Shown here one piece after another: positions 1 through 10,022 of a stretch of DNA of 64,000 nt (positions are counted from its first letter, which is position 1; the number at the start of each line of letters is the position of its first letter). Source of the DNA: Strigamia acuminata. Its lineage: Eukaryota; Arthropoda; Chilopoda; Geophilomorpha; Linotaeniidae. Position numbers and translations under genes: made by a program. The notes beneath the pieces are model-generated. The model was not told where the DNA came from. It ran no database searches and saw nothing but the letters and a program-made list of their open reading frames with translations. The stretch covers positions 10,781,060 through 10,845,059 of the forward strand of contig OX442314.1 in NCBI GenBank assembly GCA_949358305.1, in the 5' to 3' direction.

Positions 1-829
1 CTGCCAAATAGTCCTCTGAATCGATCTCGTCGCTATTCTCGTCTATTTTACTGCTTGGCCATTCGTTCTCATCCTTCACAAGCCACTCGGGGCCACTCCA
101 CCACACACTCGCTTGAATCAACGCCTCCGCATCTATTCCACGTGTTAGGAGATCCGCTGGATTCTGGATTCCTGGACAGTGTCGCCAACTCGAAAAAGGT
201 ACGTGTGTCTGGATTTCTTCCACTCTCCTGGCTACGAATGGAATGGCTTTTCTTTTCTCGTTTAGCCAACACAAAACAATTGTTGAATCTGTCCAAGCTG
301 TGACTTTCGCGGTCGTGAATTGCTTCAGTCTGTGTGCAATTCTGGCTAGCAGCAAAGCTCCCATCAACTCGAGTCTGGGCAACGTAATCGTCTTAATTGG
401 CGCGATCCTGCATTTGGAAAGAATAAAAAATACATTACAACTTCCACTTGGGTGACGCACACGATTGTACGCCACCACTCCGTACGCTAAGGGGCTCGCG
501 TCACAAAACAGATGGATTTCGTGATTGTTTAAGTCTGCATCCAAGCCAAAATGCCGTGGCACGCGAACATGTTCCAACAATGGTAACTGCTTTTTCCATT
601 TCTCCCACTGTTCGAGAAGTTCGAGGGAGAGACGACTGTCCCATCCAATCTGCAATTTCCACAACTGCTGGAAAAACAGCTTTACTGAAACTGTAAACGG
701 CGACGCAAATCCTAACGGATCGAAGATCTGTGCAACCAATTGAATAACCTGCCGTTTAGTGTTCGATTCACGTTCCAAAGTTGCTTTCACATCCTCGAGT
801 TCTAGTGACAAGTCGTCTCTCTCACCATT
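1..829 (-). pseudogene. BEL/Pao pol continuation (RT end, RNase H), partial
   Basis: This frame follows directly, in the same phase, from the gag-pro-RT frame after a single TAG codon at 830-832. It holds the end of the reverse transcriptase (QIFDPLGFASPF block) and the start of the RNase H region (FCDASPLAYG). It runs off the window start. Because of the amber codon it would not be made as one polyprotein without read-through. The same codon is present in the second copy at 51432-51434. Confidence 0.8.
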
Positions 830-3676
830 CTACTTCAGGCCCAACACTTTTTGCTCACTTTCGAACGTTGCAGTTGGATGGTCAACAGCAAATTGCTCTC
901 GTAGCACTGGGGAATTGCTGTACCACTTCACTAGTTCCATATTGGCTTCGAGCATGATTGTTGACGTCTTCTTGTAGACATCAATGGCTTCTGTTGTTGT
1001 CTTTTCACTGTTCAAAAAGTCATCAACATAAAATCTCTTTAACAATTTCATAATTAATTCGGGAAAACGATCTGCATATTGTTCGAGATGGTGTTGTATC
1101 GTTCCGTTCAAGAGATAGGGACTTGGAGATGCTCCAAATAGGACTCTGGTTTGTCGGAGAATCTCCAACACGATTGGTCCTTCAACGTCCCATCCATCCG
1201 CGATCCACAGAAACCTCACCGCATCTCGGTCAGCTAACGCCAGCAAAATTTGATGAAACGCTTGTTTAATGTCTCCAATCAATGCCACAATGAATTGTCT
1301 GAAAAATAAAAGGGCATTGATTAATTCTGGAAGGAGATTTGGTCCTGTAAACAGGCAGTCGTTGAGAGAGCGACTCTTCTGCGCGTGCGACGAGGCGTCG
1401 TAGACTATGCGCAATTTTGTGGTGCTTCTCCGCTCTCGAATTACTGGTCGATGTGGGAGGTAGTAACACCCAGTCTGGTTGGCTACTTCTGGGGCCGTTT
1501 CGATTATTCCAGCGATTTTCTGGTCGTCCAGAACCTTCTTATAGCGGTGGTACAAGTCCAGATTTTGTTTAAACTTGCGAACAAGATTCCACAGTCTCTT
1601 AAGTGCAATTTGATAGTTGCTGTCTAACTCTGATTTGTCCAGCAACCAAGGCAGTCGCACCTCGTACCGCTCACCCGTCCAGTTGATGGACTCTTTAAAT
1701 TTTGCTACTGCTTGATCATCTTCGTCCTGGGCGCTGGTGAGAGTTTCGTGGGGAATGCCTACTGCTTCCAACTCCCAAAAACGTTGAAGAAGGTGGTCGA
1801 GTCGGTCTTCATACTGCACAAGATTCACGTGGGTTGCTGACTGTCTAACCGTCTCATCTTGGCTTCTGATCGCGCCGTGGATTGTCCAACCGAGAGATGT
1901 GTGAAGACACATCAATCCCTCATCTAAACGTTTCGATTCGCCTGTTACGATACGCCAAAAGTGGTCCGCTCCAATTAGAATTGCCACCTCGTCTTGTTGG
2001 GTCGACATCTGGTCGATATTTAAGGTGATCTTGTGTTTGCGCAACATCTCGCGCACGTTTGGACCCGACTGCCTCGCGACTGAGTGAGTTATTCGTGGCA
2101 CCTTGATCAATTCTAAATCAACAAACTTATTAGTATCAGTAATATTTCTTAAAGTCACTTTCACGCGACGACGACAAACGCTCTCTGTTTTAGAGTCGCC
2201 AAAACTGGAAATCTGCATATTTTGCTTTCCCACTACTTGGGCATCGAGTTCATTCACTAGTTTCTGGCTAATAAACGATCTGTGGCTTCCGCCATCAAAC
2301 ATGCACTGCACAGCCTTGGTTTTACAATTCGATTCCACATTTGTCATTAATACTTGCAAAAATAAGTCAGTGTTCTCTGCTGTAATTGCTGCTGCTGTCA
2401 ACGTCGACACAAGAACGGTCTCTGGCTTGGTATTCGGCGCTTTGCACAACAGGATATGGTGAAACCGCTCACAGTTCACACACTTCTCTTTCTGGGGACA
2501 GCTGCGCGCCATATGTTTGCTGCCCAAACATCTAAAACACGTTCGTTTTGACATGCACCGCTTCAATCGATCTGGAATGTTGAGCGGACAATCTTCCTTC
2601 TTGTGCGACGCATCGTCGCAGAATACGCAACTGGATGATGAAACGTTGGTAGTCAATGCATTGGCTGAGGCTATTTTGTCGTTACGCGTCGGCTTCTTGT
2701 AGTCGACGAACGTCTTGGCGGCTGGTTTCTCTGTCTGGTCGCTCACGGCTACGTGTTCTTCTCGTAACTCCAGTTCGGCTCTGAAAAACTCCAAAAACAG
2801 TTTCATATCGTGAGTGTTTTCTTTATTTTTGCGTGCAAAATCAAGTGCAATAACGTCAGGCACCGCATTTCGTATCAATGGACACAATACAATTCCAAAC
2901 GTGGTTGTATCGATTTCTTCAGTCTCGAGACTTCGAATATGCAATTCGCACGTGTCGTAGAGTCTACGCAACTCAACGAGGTCGCTAACTCGTTTTACTG
3001 GTTTAAGTTTCATCAAAGTCTGAATGTGAGCGTTCACGATGACTTCTTTTCGCCCAAATCGATTTTGAAGTAAAGTCACTGCAGTTTCATAGTTCTCATC
3101 GCTGATTTTGAGACCATGAACAACTGTTGCTGCAGTACCTTCGAGAACTGAGTTCAAATATACGAATTTGGCTTTTGCTGTAAGTGAACCGTTGCCGTGG
3201 ACACTCAACTCGAAATTGGACCAAAACTTTGACCACTCAACAGGATTCCCGCTGAAATTCCGCATTACTAACTTTGGCAGCTTTATTGTCCCTTCGCCTG
3301 AGTTGCTCGTGGCGCTGCCGCCGATTGGAATCGCTGGGGGTATAACTGGTGCTGGTGGCCGTAAAAGTTCTTCCAATTTGACTTCAATATCGGTAAGAGA
3401 GTCGATTATCAACTCACGGAAATCTTCGTTGTCGCTTTCTTCTTTCTCCAAATCCGCACGCGTAACAATCATCGGCGATATCTTATCGTCGAGCGCTGTC
3501 AATTGTTCACTCTTTGCTAACAACTGGTTTTTTAATCGTTTCAACGCGAGGATTTCTGGTGCAACGTTGGCTAATTCGACGAGTACCGCATTACATAACC
3601 GCTTGGCTCCTTCTCTGGACGTGGCTTGTTGAGCGCGCAAACGATCAAGGGCGTCCATCTTGAAATTTTCGGTCAA
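830..3676 (-). CDS. BEL/Pao gag-protease-RT polyprotein, copy 1
   Basis: The frame has 948 codons and starts at an ATG 64 nt after the primer-binding site. In order it shows a gag domain of the DUF1759 type (KLVMRNFSGNPVEWSKFW, about residue 135), three zinc knuckles (C350-C353-H358-C363, then a CCHC near 380-393, then a third near 399), and an aspartic-protease motif at D461 that reads DGGS where DSGS is usual. The reverse transcriptase follows, with a RIVYDAS block and YVDD at about 883-886. Such proteins form the capsid and copy the element's RNA into DNA in cytoplasmic particles. The frame ends at a TAG inside the RT; the next frame continues in the same phase, so this is probably a nonsense mutation. 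Copy 2 is at 51432-54278. Confidence 0.93.
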   Translation of the reverse strand: MTENFKMDALDRLRAQQATSREGAKRLCNAVLVELANVAPEILALKRLKNQLLAKSEQLTALDDKISPMIVTRADLEKEESDNEDFRELIIDSLTDIEVKLEELLRPPAPVIPPAIPIGGSATSNSGEGTIKLPKLVMRNFSGNPVEWSKFWSNFELSVHGNGSLTAKAKFVYLNSVLEGTAATVVHGLKISDENYETAVTLLQNRFGRKEVIVNAHIQTLMKLKPVKRVSDLVELRRLYDTCELHIRSLETEEIDTTTFGIVLCPLIRNAVPDVIALDFARKNKENTHDMKLFLEFFRAELELREEHVAVSDQTEKPAAKTFVDYKKPTRNDKIASANALTTNVSSSSCVFCDDASHKKEDCPLNIPDRLKRCMSKRTCFRCLGSKHMARSCPQKEKCVNCERFHHILLCKAPNTKPETVLVSTLTAAAITAENTDLFLQVLMTNVESNCKTKAVQCMFDGGSHRSFISQKLVNELDAQVVGKQNMQISSFGDSKTESVCRRRVKVTLRNITDTNKFVDLELIKVPRITHSVARQSGPNVREMLRKHKITLNIDQMSTQQDEVAILIGADHFWRIVTGESKRLDEGLMCLHTSLGWTIHGAIRSQDETVRQSATHVNLVQYEDRLDHLLQRFWELEAVGIPHETLTSAQDEDDQAVAKFKESINWTGERYEVRLPWLLDKSELDSNYQIALKRLWNLVRKFKQNLDLYHRYKKVLDDQKIAGIIETAPEVANQTGCYYLPHRPVIRERRSTTKLRIVYDASSHAQKSRSLNDCLFTGPNLLPELINALLFFRQFIVALIGDIKQAFHQILLALADRDAVRFLWIADGWDVEGPIVLEILRQTRVLFGASPSPYLLNGTIQHHLEQYADRFPELIMKLLKRFYVDDFLNSEKTTTEAIDVYKKTSTIMLEANMELVKWYSNSPVLREQFAVDHPTATFESEQKVLGLK

Positions 3677-3739
3677 AATTTGGCGTGGTCGGCTTTACGA
3701 TGCTGTTTTCTACTTATTTCTGTCCGGATTCAACTAACT

Positions 3740-3756
3740 CCCGGGTTTCGGCACCA
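3740..3756 (-). promoter_or_regulatory. BEL/Pao primer-binding site (tRNA-Phe)
   Basis: The plus strand reads CCCGGGTTTCGGCACCA, the 3' end of animal tRNA-Phe including CCA, directly beside the LTR. On the element's own strand this is the complement that primes minus-strand DNA synthesis. Confidence 0.85.
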
Positions 3757-4085
3757 TTTGAAGATTCGCAAAGTCGATTTAAATGAATTTTGAATGAAAA
3801 CTAACTGTAATTACTGATTTTCTAGGTTTTGATGATGAGAGAATAAAAGGATGTCTTTTTTGGTTAAGAACAAGATTTATTGTAATTTCTGGGGGTCGCA
3901 AATACAAAATCAGGGGAACAAAGGGTGAAACAAGATAATTTATGACACTTTTACAGCACTTCCGGTCACGCGTCATCCAATATCACTCAAAAACACCTCC
4001 TGCAGGTTGGCTTCTCTGCGCTGCGCTGTGCTTTTCCCCTGGAGTACGTGCAACCTTGCTGCTTCTAACAACGCCAGTTTTTACA
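3757..4085 (-). repeat. BEL/Pao 5' LTR, copy 1
   Basis: This 329-bp sequence is identical to 54359-54687 and nearly identical to the 3' LTR at 47511-47839. On the element strand it begins TGTAAAAAC and ends CTTCAAA, directly before the primer-binding site. Confidence 0.9.
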
Positions 4086-4843
4086 TTTTATACTTGTCTC
4101 TGTAATCTCTAGTTGAGGTATTTTAGTTTTAAAAGATTAATTATCTCTGATTTTGAGTCATTTGTTGGTTCTTTATTCTTTAACTTTATGTGTGTTTGTT
4201 AAATTTTGCAAACATAAAATTTACTTCTCAGTATATTGGATGGGCACTACTGAGTTTAGTGAAGAAGGAACAGTGTTGTCATTAATTATAAATTCAAAAT
4301 TCAAAACTTTTTTGTGATTGATCGAATACTTTATTCTCAGGTTTGTTGTGATCGAATAATTTTTTCCTCAAAGGTGTCAACAAAAATATATGTAACTATT
4401 TTAAATTTTGTTCAATTCTTTTCATTTTGCCACTAAATTATAGCATTTGGCTGGGAATTTTCAGTGAATAAAATGTTTTGTTTATAAATTACTTAGACTG
4501 CAAAACAAATGATTTTGAGTTTAAATCAGCTCATGTGGTGGCTAATCGAATACTTTTTGCAAGGGGTTGTATATTCTTCATTTTTATAGTTAAATGAAAA
4601 AAAAATCTGATTCATGGGTTTGCTAACTTGTAAGTGATTAATTTAAAACAAAATAAAACACATTTAAAATTTAAAATTAACAAAATAAGAAAATATTATT
4701 TTTTTTTATTATTAAATTTGAGTATGGAATATATAAAAAATATATTAACCGATTCTTTTTTTATATTTCCGCCGATATCGGTGGAAATAGCTTAAATTTT
4801 CCGTTACATTGGCCACAATAATAATCCAGTGTGGTAGCGAATT
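4086..4843. other. AT-rich spacer between BEL and Gypsy elements
   Basis: No coding region is seen. The last part (about 4560-4843) matches the 3' flanks of the array genes (compare 34540-34735 and 39700-40035). It contains a 22-bp near-palindrome at 4766-4787 centred on CCGATATCGG. The final bases, GTGGTAGCGAATT, are the left half of the Gypsy target site. The first six bases after the TTTTA duplication (TACTTG) match sister spacers, then similarity stops. Confidence 0.7.
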
Positions 4844-6586
4844 TGTGATGATTACAAATCAGTATTTATCAATGTTCACAATAGATGGCGCTGTTTAACA
4901 AACGCGCGCAATTCAAACTCGACGAAACTAAAAAACGTAATAAATTATTACTTGGACACGGTGAATAAAATATAACTATTTTATTCAATATAAATTAAGT
5001 ATTATTTACTTGACAATGTTGATTCTATCGAATCAATATCCACATTACTTACCTGTCGAAGGGAACCAATCGGACCCTTCCGGACCCCAACTGGGCCCAT
5101 CTGGACATAGTCATATATTAGGTCCGGACTAGTGACCCACGAATCCGCCGATTCGTACGCTGATTGGCTGTCGCCAATCTAGTAGTTCTACAGAACTATA
5201 TAAGCTCCAGTTTCTCACTTCCCCCTGGCTGGATAACTGAACTTGTATATTGTCTGTAGTTGAATTGTTATCGTTTGATTTCATTATTCTCTATTGACAC
5301 ATCAGGCCACCTCAGCTCTCCACAGTTAGTATTCATTACTATTTTGTTATTGCTGTTGTAGGGCTATTTCGGGAAGGCTAACTCCGGTAATAGACATGCA
5401 TTCGCATGAAATGGCCCCGTAACGTTAGCCAGCTGTTCTACGGGACAGTAGGACTTCGTACGGTGGCTTAATATAACGGTCGTATACAGTACGACCTTGC
5501 TAAATGAAAGTAGGTCCCTCAGCTAACTGGCCACAGTCCGCTGCAAGATGGTTGTTGTAAACAGCCCACGCAGGTTCCCGTCTTTCTACGATTGGTCCTT
5601 CCGCTCGTTAAAAGTCGGTAAAAGCCTAATATGCAGGTAACACGCCGGGTTGGTAGCCCGTGAGTAATATCCGTGAAGATGTTGCGTTAAATAACTACCT
5701 GGATAATGGTAATCCAACGGCAGTGGCCGATTAATATTTACCCGGTGCTCGATCAGTGGATCCCGCCATCGTAAGGCATGCTGGCGGATGGAGGAGTCAA
5801 ATCCTCCCGCGATGTTTCTCTCGACCGTCGTGACGGTCCCCGCCCCATCGTACCCTCCGGGTTAGTAACCCGTGAACAGGAGTTGAACAACACTGTGTTA
5901 AATAAATTACTCGGGCATTGGTAATCCTGTATTGGCAATATCTTTTAAACCCGGTAAGTCCATAGAAATGTTTACCTGGTGGTTAGTACCACCGATAGCG
6001 AATTAAAGCGTACAATTAAATACTCGGCGCCTGATCACGAGATCTTGTCGTCGTAAGGCATGCTGGCGGATGGAGTCTCAACAACTCCCGCGACGTTCTC
6101 TCAATTGTCGTGACGGTCCCCGCCCAATTATTATTTATATAACAATTCATTTGTTATATTACTTTAATCACTTTACTTTTATTCATTTGGAACATGGAAT
6201 ATTCTGCCGAATATTCCGATTAATGCGAAGGACTCTTCGCATGTTTAGATACTCGAGCTGCGGACCAAATGCGTCTCCGTAGCGCTATTTGTGACGATGC
6301 CGCAAGTCAGCCGTATCCCTTTGGCTTCGCCCGGATCCTCAACCAGTTGATGCCGCCCGTTTACACGCGTCAAGAACCCATCTTTGTTAAACCATCAATA
6401 TTTAGTAATAAATATGTTATGTCATACTAAAACTGTAAGTTATTTCTACTCTGTCACGTATTCATATTAGTCAAGGCTTCCGTAGCTTATCTCGGTTAGG
6501 TTGTTGCTAAACTTAGCAACGTCTTGTATAAACCGAATTATCTATCTCACGGACTAATAAATTAGCCCAAAAGTAGAATCGTCACA
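4844..6586 (+). repeat. Gypsy 5' LTR
   Basis: The LTR is 1743 bp and starts TGTGATGATT, ending GTCACA. It contains a promoter with TATA box at 5197-5204, and a candidate AATAAA signal at 6407-6412. It also contains two diverged copies of a 210-270 bp block (about 5637-5846 and 5856-6126) that share an exact 25-nt core. Hairpin-forming repeats occur at 5138-5155 (ACGAATC/GATTCGT) and 6503-6520 (GTTGCTAA/TTAGCAAC). Open frames of 61 and 70 codons in it look fortuitous. Confidence 0.93.
5162..5204 (+). promoter_or_regulatory. Gypsy LTR promoter: inverted CCAAT pair and TATA box
   Basis: GATTGGC (5162-5168) and GCCAATC (5173-5179) form an inverted pair of CCAAT elements. TATATAAG follows at 5197-5204, so transcription should begin about 25-30 bp downstream. 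A diverged relative at 42508-43030 keeps an ATTGG element and a TATATAA box at the same relative place. Confidence 0.65.
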
Positions 6587-7710
6587 AGTGGAGGTTCTAC
6601 CGAGATAGGCTGCCAAATTTTAAATAAAATTTGAAGTTTTGTATGTCTATGGTGAATTCGAGTAGTGTAACGTTTATGGTGATTTTTGTGTGTAAAAATA
6701 AATTTCGTTTGAAATTTATATGTGTTTAATATATTTTTATTTTAGAACAGCTTACCAAGATAATAAGTGTAACTCACTTTGTTCTTTATTCTCCGTCGTG
6801 GAAATTATACGTTTTAACAAAATAATAATTTCTACCGCGTGGTCAGGCCTAAAGGCCTAACCCCGAGAATGGGAGTCTTGCCCGAACTTGTTGAAGTTGG
6901 ATCCGCCCGGGTAACGTCATTTTGTCATCGACGATCTGACAAAACCACGCGGTCGGGCCTAACTTTGAAAAGTTGACTTTTGATGGAATTCTTAAAGAAT
7001 TCTATCAATTTAACAGTTGTTTTATTTTTTAGAAATGTTTTTCACATGTATTTTGCTTGAGACTTCAAGTTAAACCTAAATTTATTTGCCTAAATAAATT
7101 AGAAAGAAAATTGACATTTTTCGAAGGAATTAAAATTTATATTTTATTTCAAATGGTTTACCTTATTTTACAAGCTTGATCTACATTAAAATGTTGGTTA
7201 AAAATCGTGATTTCAAGATCTTGGAATCGAATTTTACGAATGGAATACCATTCAAATTTTAGCGAAGAAGAATTCCCGCTGTTGTGTTGCCTAGCAACCC
7301 GTGTTGTGCAGGAAAGCCGTCGATTCAAACGAATCGGCGCGTCTTTTGAAATTACGAGTTTTAAAACTTTAAAAAATTCCATAAAGGTGATCATTCATTT
7401 ATTAATAAATGCGGTGATATTTTTAAAAAATATTTTGAAAAGTATCCATTTTGTTTGGTGACTACGTCATAACACTGGAATCTGTCAAGATTACGGTTCC
7501 ACGAACTTGATGATTTCCACCAATCTCGGACGAGATTGGACTCTCGCGAGAACTAGCGTTGATACTTGACCAATCAGAGAGGTGTATCGAAGTATCCATA
7601 CTTCCTTTCGAACTAGTGTGACCACTGCTTCGTTTGCGATCCTCCTGAACGTTTGCAACTTCATCGTTATCTCTCAGACTTAGGAAATTTTCTTAGTTTT
7701 AAGTTTAGTT
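6587..7710 (+). other. Gypsy 5' leader, non-coding
   Basis: This 1.1-kb leader lies between the LTR and gag. ACCGCGTGGT (6834-6843) and ACCACGCGGT (6944-6953) are perfect 10-nt inverted copies enclosing about 100 nt, with nested AGGCCT repeats, and could form a long RNA stem. Near 7289-7340 a TAGCAACC element is followed by a CCG-ATTC hairpin; a related arrangement occurs before the 3' LTR (17257-17306). A packaging or translation role is only inferred. No coding region is seen. Confidence 0.6.
6589..6606 (+). promoter_or_regulatory. Gypsy primer-binding site (probably tRNA-Gln)
   Basis: TGGAGGTTCTACCGAGAT starts two bases after the LTR. Its complement ends in CCA and resembles the 3' end of animal tRNA-Gln. 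The tRNA assignment is from general knowledge and was not searched. Confidence 0.7.
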
Positions 7711-9957
7711 ATGACCAATAACCAGCATCACATGAACACCCGTGGTAAGGAAAGAACTTGTTTGACCGGTGGAATGAATCTATCCGGGTTTATACCTGTT
7801 CCTAATGGAACTGAAGAAGTGGAAAACCACGCGGTCCATAATGGCGTTTCAAATGAAACAGCCGGACCATCTGGAGAGAATAGGGCTCCACGTGAACCTA
7901 CTCCGCCTGGAGAAGAGGAATGCATTCCTGAAGGTTCTCATTTAGGCCGAGGCGGTCTATTATTTTGTCAGGATCACGGTTTGAACCCAAACCAATTTAG
8001 ATCTTTGACCGAAGTGTTAGATTTTGTACACGCGCCTCGTGCTACGTCGGAGCAATCCCATTCCCCAGCCAGCCAAAGATTAAATCATTTTAGTCCCACT
8101 CCTTCGACGCCTATTTCTAGATATAGAAATAAAAATGCACAACCTCCTCGTCAAGATCAGTCGAATTTGACACCAGGAGATTTTAATCGTGCTTTCCAAC
8201 AACGACTACGAGCGAATAACTTCGCTCGCAACCAACAAAGAGGATTTACAAATCCAGAGAACTTTGAGAATACGTTCAACAGAGCGAATTTGGGTCCGCC
8301 TAATATGGCCAACCCTAATCCAAGTTTTCCAAACGGATCAAATAGTTGTCCGAATCTCGCTGGAAATTTGAACCCAAATTTAGGCGCGACAAGAGGTCCA
8401 AACCGCCGTTTTGACCCAAATTCTAGATTTGCAAACAATTCTAGTCCAGCACCTAACATGCAAAGGGGTCATCCAGTTCCTCCGAACTCGAATAACCCAA
8501 ATAATCCGAACGATTTAAATAATCCTCCTACTGGAACTCCAGGAAATTCAAATAACTATTTGAATCGGGGTACGCCAGGTAATTCGAACTATCGTCCGAA
8601 TTTTGGTAATCAAGAAAGTTCGCACAACCGTCCGAATTTTAACAATCAAGGTAATTCTAATAATCATTCGAATTATGGGAACCAAGGTAATTCGAATAAC
8701 CATTCGAATTTTGGTAACCACAGTAGACCAAATCAAGGAGGGTCGAATAATTTCAACCCCAACAATGGTGGCTCAAGTCAAAATAACTCGAGTCAATCAA
8801 ACACTGGTGGATCGTCGAATGACCATTCGCGTCCCCCAAGCAGCTTTGGAATGACGGCTGATGACCTCGCGTCAATTGCCACAACCATGCACAAATTAAT
8901 GCAGGCTGGAAAAGGTTCCGCCATTGTACCTCAAACTAACAGTTTGAAGCCCCCAGATATTCCTGTATTCTCCGGAAAAGCAGAAAAAAGCGAACGCTTT
9001 CTCAACATTGTAAAAAATGTCGCTTTCCTGCGAAACATGTCACTCGATGACATGCTTGTTAAAGGCGTAGCCGGTTATCTAACCGAGCAAGCGCATGGTT
9101 GGTTTCATGAAAGGAGAGAAGATTTCATATCTTGGGAAGTATTTGAACAGGCGTTCAAAGAACGGTTTGTAGCCACTCGACAAGAGCGGACGAACCAACT
9201 AACTAAGTTGAAACAACTGGAAACAGAAAGTCTTTACGACTTTATGCACAAATATTATCAGTTATGGATATTACAAGACAGTCTTGATGCAAAAGGGGCT
9301 GGTTGTCTTTTTATCGGGAGTGTAACTCCTGCTAATGATTTGCTTTTGCATACGCAAGGCATAGCGGATTTGCCTCTGACAGAGATTTATGCCGTTATAA
9401 CGAAAAATAAAGGCTTGTACAGTCGTACAGCTAATGGAGCGAGGGAAAATATTTCCAATCCAGTTGTTTTCCCACCTCGGAAAACTGACACTCGTCCTCA
9501 GCCGAAGACAAATGCTAAATCTTTAACTTTGGATTCACAAGAACAACTTAATATTTGTGAAGACGAGTTACCTGAGGAATGCGAGGCCGTTTATTTAATA
9601 AATGGAGTAGTGGATCAGACCAGACGTGGTCAATTAGTTTGTTACCACTGTAAGAAACCAGGACACATGCGTCGAGAATGTCCAGACTTAAAACCAAGTG
9701 CAACTTTCAACTCTGAAGAGTTGCAAAAACGAAGTACGCCGGACTCCCCGACTGTGGATCCTACTTCTAAACGTCCTAATAACAGATGGATAACTCAAGA
9801 AGTGTTGGATGCAACACTAGATGCTAAACTTGATGCGAAACTTAATACTTTTGAAAATAAGTTACAAACTTCGCTGACTAACTCGTTGGCAGAAATGGTC
9901 AAAACTTTGATCAAGCCCGAATCGACAGATTCAAGTGCTACTAGTTCAAAAAACTAG
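7711..9957 (+). CDS. gag: Gypsy gag polyprotein
   Basis: The protein has 748 residues and builds the particle that packages the element RNA. An N-terminal unstructured part leads into a long Asn/Gly/Pro/Ser-rich stretch (about 150-380) of repeated NSNNHSN-like units. The capsid-like retrotransposon gag domain follows at about 410-560 (YLTEQAHGWFHERREDF). A CCHC zinc knuckle (C644, C647, H652, C657) precedes a C-terminal helical tail. The start is the first ATG of the long frame. Its last codons form a -1 frameshift site into pol. The Asn-rich insert makes it longer than most Gypsy gags. An identical copy is at 58313-60559. Confidence 0.95.
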   Translation: MTNNQHHMNTRGKERTCLTGGMNLSGFIPVPNGTEEVENHAVHNGVSNETAGPSGENRAPREPTPPGEEECIPEGSHLGRGGLLFCQDHGLNPNQFRSLTEVLDFVHAPRATSEQSHSPASQRLNHFSPTPSTPISRYRNKNAQPPRQDQSNLTPGDFNRAFQQRLRANNFARNQQRGFTNPENFENTFNRANLGPPNMANPNPSFPNGSNSCPNLAGNLNPNLGATRGPNRRFDPNSRFANNSSPAPNMQRGHPVPPNSNNPNNPNDLNNPPTGTPGNSNNYLNRGTPGNSNYRPNFGNQESSHNRPNFNNQGNSNNHSNYGNQGNSNNHSNFGNHSRPNQGGSNNFNPNNGGSSQNNSSQSNTGGSSNDHSRPPSSFGMTADDLASIATTMHKLMQAGKGSAIVPQTNSLKPPDIPVFSGKAEKSERFLNIVKNVAFLRNMSLDDMLVKGVAGYLTEQAHGWFHERREDFISWEVFEQAFKERFVATRQERTNQLTKLKQLETESLYDFMHKYYQLWILQDSLDAKGAGCLFIGSVTPANDLLLHTQGIADLPLTEIYAVITKNKGLYSRTANGARENISNPVVFPPRKTDTRPQPKTNAKSLTLDSQEQLNICEDELPEECEAVYLINGVVDQTRRGQLVCYHCKKPGHMRRECPDLKPSATFNSEELQKRSTPDSPTVDPTSKRPNNRWITQEVLDATLDAKLDAKLNTFENKLQTSLTNSLAEMVKTLIKPESTDSSATSSKN

Positions 9958-9988
9958 ATCCGGGGGACGAAGGTTTATTCCATCCCCC
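9948..9988 (+). promoter_or_regulatory. -1 ribosomal frameshift signal (gag to pol)
   Basis: The gag frame ends with codons AAA AAC TAG preceded by A, giving the canonical slippery heptamer A-AAA-AAC at 9948-9954. The pol frame is exactly -1 and is open from 9945. Seven bases after the heptamer a stem can form between GGGGGA (9962-9967) and TCCCCC (9983-9988). Heptamer, spacing and stem all fit programmed -1 frameshifting as known in retroviruses. An identical copy is at 60550-60590. Confidence 0.88.
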
Positions 9989-10022
9989 AGAAGTAGCTAA
10001 TGCTACATCGGAGATTTTATTT

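Larger units (their letters stand above)
1..4085 (-). mobile_element. BEL/Pao LTR retrotransposon, 5' part (cut by window start)
   Basis: On the minus strand this reads 5' LTR (3757-4085), tRNA-Phe primer-binding site, gag-protease-RT frame, then RNase H running off the window. The DUF1759-type gag, the DUF1758-type protease and the YVDD reverse transcriptase identify the BEL/Pao family. The full element can be seen at 47511-54687, of which this stretch is an exact copy. Confidence 0.93.

Noticed and set aside
5753-6282. Frames of 61 and 70 codons within the Gypsy LTR, present in all three LTRs
   Set aside because: Copies exist because the LTRs are copies; no protein features, and the region is explained by duplicated LTR blocks.
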